NCBI GenBank assembly: GCA_030374765.1
Contig: JARGXX010000096.1
Coordinates: 620,001 to 684,000 of the forward strand
Direction of reading: 5' to 3'
Length of the DNA stretch: 64,000 bases
Origin: Agarophyton chilense
Taxonomy: Eukaryota; Rhodophyta; Florideophyceae; Gracilariales; Gracilariaceae
A program made the position numbers and the translations under genes. The notes below the pieces were generated by a model. The model worked only from the letters and a program-made list of their open reading frames with translations. It ran no database searches and was not told the origin of the DNA. Positions within the stretch are counted from its first letter, which is position 1. Each line of letters starts with the position of its first letter. Shown here one piece after another: positions 22,094 to 31,966 of this stretch.

Positions 22094-22878
22094 TTTTATG
22101 TACGAACACTCGATGACAAGGTATCAGATGCCCTCTTGCAGGAGCTTTAGTCCAAGCTGCCCCCGTCCGTCATGTGTACATCCCGCGCAATCGCATCACG
22201 GGCGAGCATTTTCGCTACGGTTCTTGTGACAGTTTTACACCCCACTAGACGCCCTGTACGCCTCAAAGGTGCTCAATCTTGTCCAGCTTGATTCAAAGCC
22301 AATTCGCGTCTCTCAGTCCACCGTGGAGCGTCGCACCCAAGACGTCGGCGCAAACCTTTTCATTGGCAATTTGGTGGACAATGTCGACGAGAAATTATTG
22401 CATGACGCTTTTTCAGCGTTTGGCCCCTTGGTAGAAGCGCCATTTACCACGCGGGACCCAACACCAACCAATCGAAGCGATATGGTTTCGTTAAGTACTC
22501 CTGCTTCGAGCACTCCGATGCTGCTATCGCAGTAATGAATGGTCAATACGTTTGCAACACTCCTGTCACTGTTCAGTACGCTTTCAAAAAGGATTCGGAG
22601 AAACGGGAGAGACATGGTTCCCAGGCCGAACGAATTTTGGCGGCTAAAGGGGCGGAAGCCCGTGGAGCTGCTGACCTTGAAAAACATCTACGCCCCAACA
22701 CTCTGTTCTCGGACAAGCCTCCAAGCCGCCACCCCGCACCCTCTTCCGCCTCATACAACCCCAACGTATCCACCAAATGCGCGTATTCCAATGTACCAGC
22801 CACCGTCATATGATTATCCGGTGCAACCCCGCGTCCCAAACTGGTCGGGTATAGTGGCCCCCCCCACAATATACTGAA
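22094..22878 (+). pseudogene. SF3B4: SF3B4 (SAP49) splicing-factor pseudogene
   Basis: Three frames together retain the order of the U2 snRNP protein SF3B4. RRM1 remains are at about 22094-22300 (TLDDKVSDALLQEL, IPRNRITGEH, KPIRV). The linker/RRM2 block DVGANLFIGNLVDNVDEKLL is at about 22340-22400, then [20 protein letters not shown] and [20 protein letters not shown] up to about 22600. A Pro-rich tail follows. Frameshifts fall near 22150, 22230, 22450 and after 22690, and part of RRM1 is missing. Introns alone do not explain the single-base shifts, so I call it a pseudogene; its compact, continuous layout would suit a retrocopy. Confidence 0.82.
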
Positions 22879-24064
22879 GGACCTTAGAAAACAAGAGTTG
22901 GACAGCGATCAACATCCTCATCGCACATCTTTGGAATATGGGGCACTTGCAATTGATCTGAACATCCTTGAGGCGAGCGGCTTGTTTTTGCATTGCGGTT
23001 TTGGTGTGTGATTTCCAAGCCAGATTGCTAGAGCAAATCTGGAGGATTTTGAAAACAGTGTCAGCGTTCCATCCTCTCTTTTGGAGTCTTCTTCGGCAAG
23101 AGGGACAAGCGTACACTGTACGGTTGAAAGACACACACACTGCGAGAGAAAGTGCGGCGGTTTTGCGATGCATTCACTTTTCTCCGCGCACTGGGGGAGT
23201 GATATGCTTGAGTTACTCCAAAGTGTCAGCTTATTTTGTCCTTTCAAAGTAGCAAATCTCACTGAACGGAAAATCCCCAACCTCGCTGACATGCGAAGGG
23301 TAGGTTGCGAAACAGCTACTGGCGGCAGCTCATGGTTATTGATGCAAAGAGCCCGCTCGACCTGTCAATAATTTTGTACTCGGGGGCGGGAGGAGCATGT
23401 TTTCTGCGCTCAGTACGGTCTTTCTCGCGATTAGAAACTCTTTTTCTGGTATAATATCTTGATATCTTTTGACGCTTCTTCCGCTCCCAACAATTTGGAA
23501 TGGAGCAGATCAGTACAACTTAATTCTCAGCCCAGGGTTTACGATTCACGGCACATGGTCCATGTTTTGCGATTCACGACGTACGCTGATGGATCCTTGT
23601 CTGCCTTTTTCCCCTCACCATAGCCGTTGGTTGTACCTTCTCTCCCGTTGTTCTCTCGCGGTGAGGAGCTACAGACAGGGAGTTTTGCTCGCCATTGGTC
23701 AACCGTCAATGCGCCACGAGGACTTTCAGAAGATAATGCACTTTGACATAGTACGTCAACTGAATTGTCGCACTCTCCGATTCATGAGAGTCGAGCTCAG
23801 TTCGCTCCCGAAACCCCTCCCTTCTGTCATCTATTTAGAGGCGGTGGCTCGCCCTTCTTCCGCCCTTCCTCTCCCCACCCATCGGACGCGAGCAGCATCC
23901 ACATCTGTTCGTATTTGAGTGCTTCAGGCTGGGAAAGTTTCCGCCCATTCAACTATTTGCATTTCTAGTGGTTTCTCTGTATCCTTGTGGATACTGATAA
24001 TCTTCTTGGCATTGAGAAAAGCATTCCGCGTCCGAAAACGCTGTGAGCATTGGTGTTTGTTGAG
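22879..24064. other. Intergenic, upstream of the zinc-finger gene
   Basis: Short ORFs in several frames with no recognisable motif. The last few hundred bases should contain the promoter and leader of the gene starting at 24065. Confidence 0.4.
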
Positions 24065-25909
24065 ATGGAAAACAGCAGGAATTGGGCTGCTACCCCCGCC
24101 GCATCTACCGACAGCCAGGGCATGCGCCCCTCGAATCCTGAGGCTGTTGGTCACAACGTCCAACTTCCAAATGCTTGGTTTGTCCCTAATCCTTCGACAG
24201 TCAAGGGCCCGATGGTCATTCCGGGCAGAAGCGTTGACCCAGCAGCAACCGGTGTCATTGATCCCATCACCCATAATGGGCACCCTCCGTTGCTTGGGAT
24301 GGGGTGGCAATCCATCCAGCTCAGCCACCCCAACGACACCATTGTGCTGCCAGGCGTGAGTGGATTGTTCGGCGGCTCTCAGCTTGATGGGCACTCGATG
24401 TTCCGAGGCCTCACGCCGCCAGTTCACTTCGGCTTTGGAAACGGCTATGGCGCGAGCTCGACGCCAAGTCTTGGTGAGCAGCCGGCAAACGGGGGCCACT
24501 TGAGCACGGGCAATGTGTCCATCCCACAGCCGCAGCCATCAATTTACGACGCCATTCTCCAAGCGGACACGCACGGGGTGCTGACGCGGCTCGCTGGCAA
24601 CTACGCGCCAGCTGTAGCCCCCACCCCCCCAATAGCTTCCGGCAACATGCGGATGGCGGCCGCCCAAGTGTACAAGCCCGACGAGAGAGCTCGAGTTGGT
24701 GAAGCCATCGTCGTGGGAAACGGGCAGGCCACTGCAGTGGCGACCGGGGCCACTAGGCCGCACACGGGACCCTACAAGCAACAGGGGTCCCCGGCGCACC
24801 CGGATCAGTCCACGCAGGGTGACTCCTTGCACTTTTCGGTGCCGTCGATTCCCGTGGAGCCGTCAGCGACGCTCTCGGACATTCGTCCCGCTGACAGCAA
24901 GGAGAGCGTCGGCAGCGCGGGGGGAAAGGCTCGTGAAACGACTTCCGAGGCCCAGAGTGCCGGGCGCCGCGGGACAAAGCGGAAGCCTAGGACATACTCG
25001 CAACCAACTCCGAGCCAGTATTGTCACATCTGCTCTCGGCGCCCTGATCCGGAATTCCCGCATTTCAAGTGTGGAAACCTGCTTCAGGCGAGATGCAGGA
25101 AAGTAATCTGCCACAAATGCTTCGAGAAGCACAAGTGGGATAAGGAGGCAGTCCGAAATGCGGGAGCTGGCGAGTGGCTCTGCACACACTGCCGGGATGA
25201 GTGCCCGCCTTACGCTCAGTGCGCCATCTACAACCGCACATCAAAGCGGCGCAGGTTGAAGCTGATCAACCACAGAAAGAAGAAAAGCAGTGGTGATGAG
25301 CCAGTTGCCAACGGCTCCGAAGCGGCCGAGAAGGCAGCAGCCTGTAGTGGTGCACCACTGGGCGAGCCCAGGCCGACCGCTGTGCCAATTACGTCGGGTG
25401 GCAAGGCGGTGGCGCAAAACCCGTTTGCCGGGAGGCACCAAGGCTTGAGCATGGCTGTGGCGCGGCAGCCGCTCGCCGAGGGGCACCAAGGCTTGAGCAC
25501 GGCTGTGGCGCAACAGCCGCTCGCCGAAGGGCACCACGGGTTGAGCACGGGTGCTGCTGCTGCAGTTGGTGGTGCTGGCAGCCTAGCATTGCCTGCGCCG
25601 ATGGGCGACAGCAGGCGCGGCGCCGAGCGTGTGCCAAAGAAGAAGGGAAGGGTGAAAAGGATCACCAAACGCCACCGAAAGGACGAGATCGGCTCCAAGC
25701 CGAAGAAAGCGAGGACGGAAGAAAGAGTGGTGTTGGCCAGAAGCAAACAGGAGCTTGTGGCCCAGATGCAGAGGCATGGCGGCGACTTACGCGAGATGAT
25801 ACGCCACAGCGGGGCGGCACAGCAGGGCAATGCCAAGGAGGAAACAGGTAATGTGGCACCCGGGGCTGTGGGCGTCGACGTTGCAAAGCCGGGGATGGAT
25901 GTGCTGTAA
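24065..25909 (+). CDS. CDCA7-type (zf-4CXXC_R1) zinc-finger protein, apparently truncated by a duplication
   Basis: The first ATG in frame is at 24065 (614 aa to TAA at 25907-25909). The N-terminal half is low-complexity (Gly/Pro/Ser/Thr). Residues about 319-400 hold a Cys-rich zf-4CXXC_R1 module: YCHICSRRP, FKCGN, CRKVICHKCFEKHKWD, WLCTHCRDECPPYAQC, then NRTSKRRR. In CDCA7 and JmjC proteins this module binds DNA; CDCA7 works with the HELLS remodeller in DNA-methylation maintenance. Three imperfect repeats of about 22 residues (LAEGHQGLSTAVAQQ-like) lie at about 25405-25540, followed by basic nuclear-localisation-like stretches (KKKGRVKRITKRHRK). The frame is closed by a 58-bp tandem duplication; the C-terminal extension lies in the shifted frame at 25910-26654. 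Confidence 0.8.
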   Translation: MENSRNWAATPAASTDSQGMRPSNPEAVGHNVQLPNAWFVPNPSTVKGPMVIPGRSVDPAATGVIDPITHNGHPPLLGMGWQSIQLSHPNDTIVLPGVSGLFGGSQLDGHSMFRGLTPPVHFGFGNGYGASSTPSLGEQPANGGHLSTGNVSIPQPQPSIYDAILQADTHGVLTRLAGNYAPAVAPTPPIASGNMRMAAAQVYKPDERARVGEAIVVGNGQATAVATGATRPHTGPYKQQGSPAHPDQSTQGDSLHFSVPSIPVEPSATLSDIRPADSKESVGSAGGKARETTSEAQSAGRRGTKRKPRTYSQPTPSQYCHICSRRPDPEFPHFKCGNLLQARCRKVICHKCFEKHKWDKEAVRNAGAGEWLCTHCRDECPPYAQCAIYNRTSKRRRLKLINHRKKKSSGDEPVANGSEAAEKAAACSGAPLGEPRPTAVPITSGGKAVAQNPFAGRHQGLSMAVARQPLAEGHQGLSTAVAQQPLAEGHHGLSTGAAAAVGGAGSLALPAPMGDSRRGAERVPKKKGRVKRITKRHRKDEIGSKPKKARTEERVVLARSKQELVAQMQRHGGDLREMIRHSGAAQQGNAKEETGNVAPGAVGVDVAKPGMDVL

Positions 25910-25964
25910 TGTGGCACCCGGGGCTGTGGGCGTCGACGTTGCAAAGCCGGGGATGGATGTGCTT
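25849..25964 (+). repeat. 58-bp tandem duplication disrupting the zinc-finger ORF
   Basis: Unit 1 is 25849-25906 and unit 2 is 25907-25964; they differ only in the last base. Because 58 is not a multiple of three, the second copy shifts the frame and brings TAA at 25907-25909 into frame. Confidence 0.95.
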
Positions 25965-26654
25965 GACGCACAGGAGGTGCATGGGGTGGCGCCGGTGCTT
26001 GCGGTAGTGGGGTGTGAGCAAGGCCAAGGCCATGCGTGCGGTGGCGCAGCGCTCTGTGAGAAGCGTGCGCCACGCGTGGGCGCATGTTTGGGGGAGCAGT
26101 GCGGTGGGGGTGTGGAGGGCAGAGATTATGTGCACGCCAAGGGGAGCGTGGCAGAGGGTGGTGCTCAAGGTGGGCACAAGACGGTGAAGACGGTGGGCGA
26201 GGGTGTGGCGGCGCAACGCGGAGCAAGTGAGGGTGTTGCGGCGCTGATTGCGGGCGGCGTGCAAGAAGTGGGCACGAAGGGGTCGATTTGGGAATCACTC
26301 GAGCTCGATGAGGCGTTGTTTGGGGCAGAGCACGAGTGGTTTGGGGGCAAACAGCGCGGGAGCGGCAAGAAGGCGGCAACGGCGCCACGGGATGAGGCGC
26401 GGGCGGCGTTCGGAGTGAGCGCGCTCGGGGAGCTGGAGGAGCCTTTGCTTGCGGATGAATTGCAGCAATTGCTGGACGCAAGCGTTGAGGCCAGTTTGCG
26501 GGAAGCCGGGGTGGTGGTCGGGGAGAGGAATGCAAAGGGGGAGGGCATGGAGGAGTTGGGCAAGCAGGAGCGGATGGAGTTGATGGATGCACCGGTGGCG
26601 GATGACGATTCCGAGGTGGGGTGTTGGTCTCTGTCGGTGTTGCAAGGGCTGTAG
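25910..26654 (+). pseudogene. Out-of-frame C-terminal part of the zinc-finger gene
   Basis: An open frame runs through the second duplication unit and on to TAG at 26652-26654. Its start repeats the protein sequence that ends the upstream ORF, and then goes on with about 229 residues that are Gly/Ala/Glu-rich and include a helical acidic block (SLELDEALFGAEHEWF, then LADELQQLL). It has no start of its own. Base composition matches the upstream ORF, so I read it as the original C-terminus. Confidence 0.7.
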
Positions 26655-27800
26655 CGAGAGAAAAGCTTAGTGTGGGGTGCAATATCCTTGGAAAGCTTCC
26701 GTGGGGAAGACGATACGAGGCAGGGCGGCAGGGGCGGAGCGATCGGGAGGGCGCAGTGGCGACTGGGAGAGGCCGAAGAAGACTACAAATCCGGAAAACG
26801 TGGCGCGCGGCGACAGGCACCAATGGGATTGCTTGGCCGCGTGCACGCGCCGCGTGAGTGGAGCGGCGCGGAGATATATGGCGGACGAGGCGGACTTGAC
26901 AGAAACAAGAGGAAGACGCGGCGGGGACGGGCAACATAATGCTGCTGGCCATCAGCCAGTGACTGCGGCGACGGCGGGGCGCAGCGCGCGCCACGCCGCC
27001 ACCACCGTCGCGCCGCTCACCAGTGCGCCGCTTGCCACCAGCAGTAGCGCGCACGCCGCCGCCGCCGCCACCGCCGCCGACGTCGCTGTCGTCGTGCCGC
27101 GCGCGTCGCGTCTGCGCCGCCGCTCTGGCGTCATCGTGCGCCGCCTCCCCCACTCGCCGTCGCCGCCGCCGCCACCACCTGTCGCCATCGCGCTCTTTTA
27201 ATAATAAACGACCACGTTTGGAGCGCGGTCTTAATCTGTAATTCATGCCTGGCACGCGTTTCACCAAATCTACAACCAAATCGAACACAATTACTGCATG
27301 TTTTTTTTTCAGCTTCAAAGTTCTGCCCACAAATACTCACCATTTCATTTTTCCTCGCAGTCATCATCATTTGCTCCCAAAACAACTAAATGTGTGTCGC
27401 AGTTCGTTTCCCGAGAATGCCCCGGCACGTTGCACGTTATTGGTTGTGCAAAGTGCAATACCACGCGAAACTGCTCGATGAGCATTCCATGTCTCACTAA
27501 GAGGATTGAGTCCGCGTTGCAAATCAATGCATGTTAAATGACGTAGCTAAGCTTCATTTTCCGGTTCAAAAAGACGACAATCGCGTTCTTGAACAAATTT
27601 GAACACCATCTCAGCAGGTAAATGCCTGATCTGCGTAATATGCATTTTTACCGTTTTATCTTTGATGTCATATGCTTCTTTGACAAGCATCTTACTCTGA
27701 CTGCAACATTTGCGCACAGTGTCAACCATTCTCATCTTTGAAGACGCTTCCTCTCTCATTTGGGTGTTTGAAATTGAAACAGCTGATAACTACTGGTTCT
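26655..27800. other. Intergenic, with a GCC trinucleotide tract
   Basis: GC-rich to about 27190 with a (GCC)n-like run at 27050-27085, then A/T-richer. It holds no gene I can support; long minus-strand frames here are products of high GC content. Confidence 0.5.
27050..27085. repeat. GCC trinucleotide microsatellite
   Basis: An imperfect run of gccgcc units interrupted by acc and gac. Confidence 0.8.
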
Positions 27801-28615
27801 TGTAGAGCAACTCGGGCGCGTACAACCGGTCGGGGCACCATTCATATGGCATCCGATACATCGGAGACCAAGTCAACGATTTTATGGCTAACTTTAGTTT
27901 TTAGTATTTCCGACACCTTAGCAAGTATATTAAGTTTCCAAAGTAGCACCGTAGTAGATGGATGGACGTGTAAAGCTAGGGTTACACGCGTGGTACGCGT
28001 ATGGACCAGGATTGGTTTGCACTACTATAGTCTACACGTGTAGTTCACTGTCAAAAATTGACTGAAGCGATGGCTTCACTGCCATCGCTACCACCAAATA
28101 AATGGTAACCGAGTGCTTGGCTCTAGATTATGTCGCCTACGCGAGTCTCCATCTCTTGACGGGAAGAACCGTGACCGGTTTGGATAATCTATCTTCTCGG
28201 GAAGCTCATGCGTCACTGTACCATTGTTATTAGTGTCTTTTTTTCTTTTTGTTGGTTTTTTTGTGTTTAGGACAGTATACCGTTCTTGTATAGGGTTGTT
28301 TTTAAACTTCTTTATTTCGCTTATCCAGTGTGGATACCTCTTTCATAGGTCTGTACGCTTGGTCGTGCGTCTTATTTTGCCCTACATTTTCCCCTCTACA
28401 CTTTGCTTTTGTCCGCAGAATATCCTTGTTCTTCGATCCCCGTTTGATTGTTCCCTCTTTTCCTAGTTTTCTCACCTTCGTATGTGTTGCCTGAACCACC
28501 GTGGTCTTAAGTCCACGCATCAGTGGCACCAAGGCTCGTTCGCTGAGTTATTCCTCTTCACGAGAGCGGGACTCGAACACCCGAGAAGTATTTCTCCATC
28601 TGAAATTGCTCCACA
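27801..28615 (+). repeat. Solo LTR, family F (815 bp)
   Basis: It begins TGTAGAGCAA and ends TTGCTCCACA, a terminal inverted repeat with one mismatch. A diverged reverse-oriented copy is at 46829-46923 plus 57931-58654. Flanks (gttct and gtttc) are not a clean target duplication. No internal element sequence adjoins it. Confidence 0.82.
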
Positions 28616-28688
28616 GTTTCTCTCTTCTGGAATGCACTTTGAATACTTGTAACAGAATGGAACTCCAAACCTTGGATTTACACTGTTA

Positions 28689-28787
28689 CTAGCGTTACAC
28701 CATCATTAAAAAGTGCAGTGCGCGCCATGGGAACGGTGAACTTGTCGCTGTACTCTCGGATGGATTCATAATGAAGCTGGTTAATGT
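28689..28787 (-). pseudogene. gag: gag-like fragment, left half, split by element B
   Basis: On the minus strand the frame HYESIREYSDKFTVPMARTA reads into this segment directly from 40520-40610 when element B and one target duplication are removed. ESIREYSDKF resembles the conserved helix of retrotransposon Gag domains. The reading frame is preserved across the junction. Confidence 0.55.
28783..28787. repeat. Target-site duplication AATGT, left (element B)
   Basis: AATGT immediately precedes the 5' LTR and is repeated at 40515-40519 after the 3' LTR. Confidence 0.92.
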
Positions 28788-29703
28788 TGTAGAGCAACGC
28801 CCAGTTAGGGGATACTTGAAGATGCAACTCATAGAATGAGGATTGAACCCTCCAAGGGTTATGACTATGATCCCCTGTAAGGTGTGCTGAGGTGGCACTG
28901 TTTTCTGGTTAGAGTTCGCCTATGAAGTGACAATTCGGATGGCTCATGGTTGGATTGGCCCCGTGATACACGTGGCTTAATTTTGGCACCGATTTTCGGA
29001 TATTTGTTAGAACGTTGGACTTTTGGGGCCTGACAGTGGGATCTCCACGTGTATGGCCCTGAGCAGGTGTGCACTACTGTAGTGTTTAGTTAGTGGGCCC
29101 TACTCAGGGAGATGAGATCTGACAGTCCGAAGCTCAGAGTAAATGGTAACCAAGGTTGGTCTTCGATACCTTTAGAGGTTCTTCGTCGCCATCGTTTCGG
29201 CCTTACAACCCGGAACGGGCTCTGGTTAGCAACGCCTGCGTAGGGACACGACTCCACTTGGAGAGTGCCCACGTTTGGGTTCCGTGCAACCACCCCCTTG
29301 GGACCGCTCAGACGACCTGCGTGCACGATACCCCGTGGGGGTTCTGCTTACTTGTTGCGTGCTTTTTGTGTTTCCTTTCGAGGACAGGTTTTCGCCCCTG
29401 TATTGGGTTTCTTTTGTTGTTTCGCCCCTTTTCTGGTTCTCGGGTCCGGTGCCTGTTAGTGCCCGACCCTCGCTCCGTTTTTCCTCTTCGCCGGGTTTTC
29501 CTCCATTCTTTGGGATACCCATACCCATTCCCGATCCAACGGTTTCTACCCCTCACCTCCGTCGGTACTGCCGGAATCCCCCGTGGGAGTTACACCCCAC
29601 ACTACGGGTGGAACGGAGGGCTCTGTCTCTGAGTCTGCCTCCCCCAGGGAGCAAGGCTTCGAACACCTTGAGAGCACTTCCCGTCGCCGGGTTTTGCTCC
29701 ACA
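28788..29703 (+). repeat. 5' LTR of element B (916 bp)
   Basis: TGTAGAGCAACG...CTCCACA. It shares its first ten bases with family-F LTRs but not its body. Bases 29262-29333 are missing from the 3' LTR. Confidence 0.95.
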
Positions 29704-29705
29704 AG

Positions 29706-29723
29706 TGGTCTCCCGACTTAGAA
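29706..29723 (+). other. Primer-binding site of element B
   Basis: TGGTCTCCCGACTTAGAA starts two bases after the LTR. Element C has TGGTCTCTAGTCTTAGAA at the matching position. TGG would pair with a tRNA CCA end; I do not assign the tRNA. Confidence 0.7.
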
Positions 29724-29930
29724 TCCGTTCTCGGACTTTTGGGTTGGTCATCCACTTGTTGGAATATCTCTTGGAAGAGGAAGCACCGTCGTGAAGATTT
29801 GTTGTAGTGGTCCCCTTTGGAAAGGGTGGAATTGGTTTTTATTTTTGTTTTGTGTTACGTCATCCGTTCTCCGGGAATCTCGTGATCGAATTTCATCGTT
29901 ACCCCGAATTGTCGGTGTCGTGTCTGCAGC

Positions 29931-31931
29931 ATGTCGCCGCCTACCCGTGGTTCCAGGACTGGATCGAACCGTCAAGCGGATTCAGTGCTCCCGGCTCCGT
30001 CTAGGCCGAGGAGCTCAATTCCCGAAGGTCGGAACGATTCCGGTATCGATCCGGACACTCGGAGAGCACCCTCAGTGGTTTCAGGTCCTCGAGAGGTCGT
30101 GGCTGTGGGCCTAGCTCCAGTGGTGGAGACCCCCTCAGCAGGACCCCGTAGTCGGGCCGACCCTGAATTACAGCGCCTGGAGACTCGAATCGATATCGCC
30201 AACGCGGCTCACGTCGAGCTCCTTCAGGAGGTTACTACCCTCCGCATCAAGGTGGAGGACGCCCCGGTGCCGGGAGTCGCCGATGACCTTCGTACCCTGA
30301 GGAGGGATGTGAACTCTTTTTTGGAAAGCTTTGGTACCCCTGGGGTCTTTATCCAGGAGTACCGGAGCCTCGTGGAGGAACACCGCGTGCAAGCGGAACG
30401 CTTCCGAGCTCGGCTGGACACCCTCGAGGCCATTATCCGTATGGACGGAGACACAGAAGCCTCGAAGGATAAACCCGACGTTTCGGAAGACGAAGAACAT
30501 CGCTCCGCTAAACGGGACCGCCGCAAGTCCAAGAAGAGGGTTCACCTCCAAGAGAATTTATCGGATTCTGATCCCAATCGCTCGTCATCGAGTTCGTCCT
30601 CCGAATCTTCGGATAGTGAAGATGGACGCAGGTCATCCCGGGCGACTCGGTCGAAGGCTACTTACACCTCTCAAGGGGCAATCCGTACCCGGAAGAAGGG
30701 TAGAAAACACCTTGGATTAAGGGAGCTGAAGCCGACGAATCCTCTCTATCGGAAGCTGCTATCGTACCGCTATTACCGGTTGGATAACCCTTCGGGAGAT
30801 CGAACATCCCGCGGAACGGGTAAGGTCAAGGACTACATCAAAAGGCTGAGCATCACCCTACAGAAGAGGGAGTTCACAGGAACAGACCCAGTTCTGGTGC
30901 TCGATTTCCTTGCGAGGTTCGTCCAGGAGGCTGACATCCTCGGTATGAGTGAAGTGCAAGCGTATCTTGCATTACCCTATTTCTTAAAGGGGATGGCTGA
31001 AGACCAGTTCAACTCCGTCCGTGGATCATCCCGAGCCTCGGAAGGGGGAGTCACGTGCTGGCCCGAAGCGGTGCAGTACCTCTTGAGGTCATACGCTACT
31101 GGAAATGCGATTCAGGAAGCAATCCTTGCATTAAGGGATACGCGGCAGAAGCCGATGGAAACCGAAACGGTGTATTCAACTCGCTTGAATAAAGCGTTTG
31201 ACCGATGCGGGAATGTATTCCCCGCCTACGAGAGATGCACCATGTTTGTGGATGGTTTGGACCCCTCGATAAGGGCATTGGTTGCCCGACATCGGGAAGA
31301 GAAGCGCAAGCTGACTTACTTGGAACTGGTTCAGTACGCCCAGGCTGAGGGGGATACTCTCCGTGCCCGGCAGAACCGAAACAGTCGGCCGACACGTGCA
31401 CTCCTCGCCGATGGAGGTAACTCGTCTTTGTCACTCGCAGGAGGCCCTGCCCCTGTGGGGGTCAATGATAACATTCACTTCATGGGAAGTAACCCCGAAT
31501 CTATGGGTACGTCTGAGTTGCCGTCGACATCCGCTCCGACTACGGATGAAGACCCTGCGCTCTATACCCAAGGACGGAGGGTGCCAGCCGCATCGCTACC
31601 TTTTGCGAATACCGCTGCTCGGTTCTCTCGCCCCGGGTGGAGGGATACATCACCACGTCGCGTGGATTCACGTCCACAACCGAACCCGGCAGAGCTGATT
31701 TGCCCACACTGCACATTTCCCCTGCGGGAGGGTTCACGAATTATCGCTCAGTACGAGGCTCTGACCCCTGAGGAGAAAGCTCGAGTCCCGAGTAGGTCCT
31801 ATGAGGAACAAAGGATACTCCGAGCTCACCTTACTGACAGGGATACAGAACTTGTACCGGCGAACGGGGAACAACCGGTCCCCTTCGATGCAGCTGCACC
31901 GAATTCGGTGGGGTCCGCTTCGAAAAACTAA
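29931..31931 (+). CDS. gag: gag of element B, 666 aa, intact
   Basis: ATG at 29931 follows a leader of about 227 bp after the LTR; TAA at 31929-31931. The N-terminal 160 residues hold a predicted coiled coil (ELQRLETRIDIANAAHVELL), then an acidic Ser-rich tract (about 215-240). The capsid-like core (NPLYRKLLSYRYYRL, WPEAVQYLLRSYAT) aligns with element A. At the zinc-knuckle position only LICPHC remains; comparison with A (CYSCYGKHHLSAEC) indicates an in-frame loss of the last His and Cys ligands. Confidence 0.9.
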   Translation: MSPPTRGSRTGSNRQADSVLPAPSRPRSSIPEGRNDSGIDPDTRRAPSVVSGPREVVAVGLAPVVETPSAGPRSRADPELQRLETRIDIANAAHVELLQEVTTLRIKVEDAPVPGVADDLRTLRRDVNSFLESFGTPGVFIQEYRSLVEEHRVQAERFRARLDTLEAIIRMDGDTEASKDKPDVSEDEEHRSAKRDRRKSKKRVHLQENLSDSDPNRSSSSSSSESSDSEDGRRSSRATRSKATYTSQGAIRTRKKGRKHLGLRELKPTNPLYRKLLSYRYYRLDNPSGDRTSRGTGKVKDYIKRLSITLQKREFTGTDPVLVLDFLARFVQEADILGMSEVQAYLALPYFLKGMAEDQFNSVRGSSRASEGGVTCWPEAVQYLLRSYATGNAIQEAILALRDTRQKPMETETVYSTRLNKAFDRCGNVFPAYERCTMFVDGLDPSIRALVARHREEKRKLTYLELVQYAQAEGDTLRARQNRNSRPTRALLADGGNSSLSLAGGPAPVGVNDNIHFMGSNPESMGTSELPSTSAPTTDEDPALYTQGRRVPAASLPFANTAARFSRPGWRDTSPRRVDSRPQPNPAELICPHCTFPLREGSRIIAQYEALTPEEKARVPSRSYEEQRILRAHLTDRDTELVPANGEQPVPFDAAAPNSVGSASKN

Positions 31932-31966
31932 ACTTGGGAGTCTCCCCTGCGGGAGGGGCGTCTTCT
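31924..31966 (+). promoter_or_regulatory. Putative -1 frameshift signal at gag/pol junction (element B)
   Basis: Gag ends AAA AAC TAA (heptamer GAAAAAC), and pol lies in the -1 frame, open across the site. Thirteen bases on, CTCCCCTGCGGGAG forms a stem-loop. The arrangement matches element A (GGAAAAC TGA plus hairpin). Confidence 0.58.

Noticed and set aside
25849-25964. Reading the 58-bp duplication as an intron
   Set aside because: CAG/GTAATG at the left edge looks like a donor, but no AG falls where removal of one unit would end.
25228-27330. A 700-codon open frame on the minus strand opposite the zinc-finger gene
   Set aside because: Very GC-rich, low-complexity (Pro/Arg/Ser/His runs), mirrors the plus-strand coding region and crosses a GCC microsatellite; no motif. 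It is a shadow of the plus-strand gene.
27801-28615. A clean target duplication around solo LTR F
   Set aside because: Flanks gttct and gtttc do not match well enough to count.
30168-30551. Minus-strand ORFs opposite gag of element B
   Set aside because: Not conserved in element A and overlapping a real coding frame; unlike the 3' antisense ORF they show no shared protein motif.
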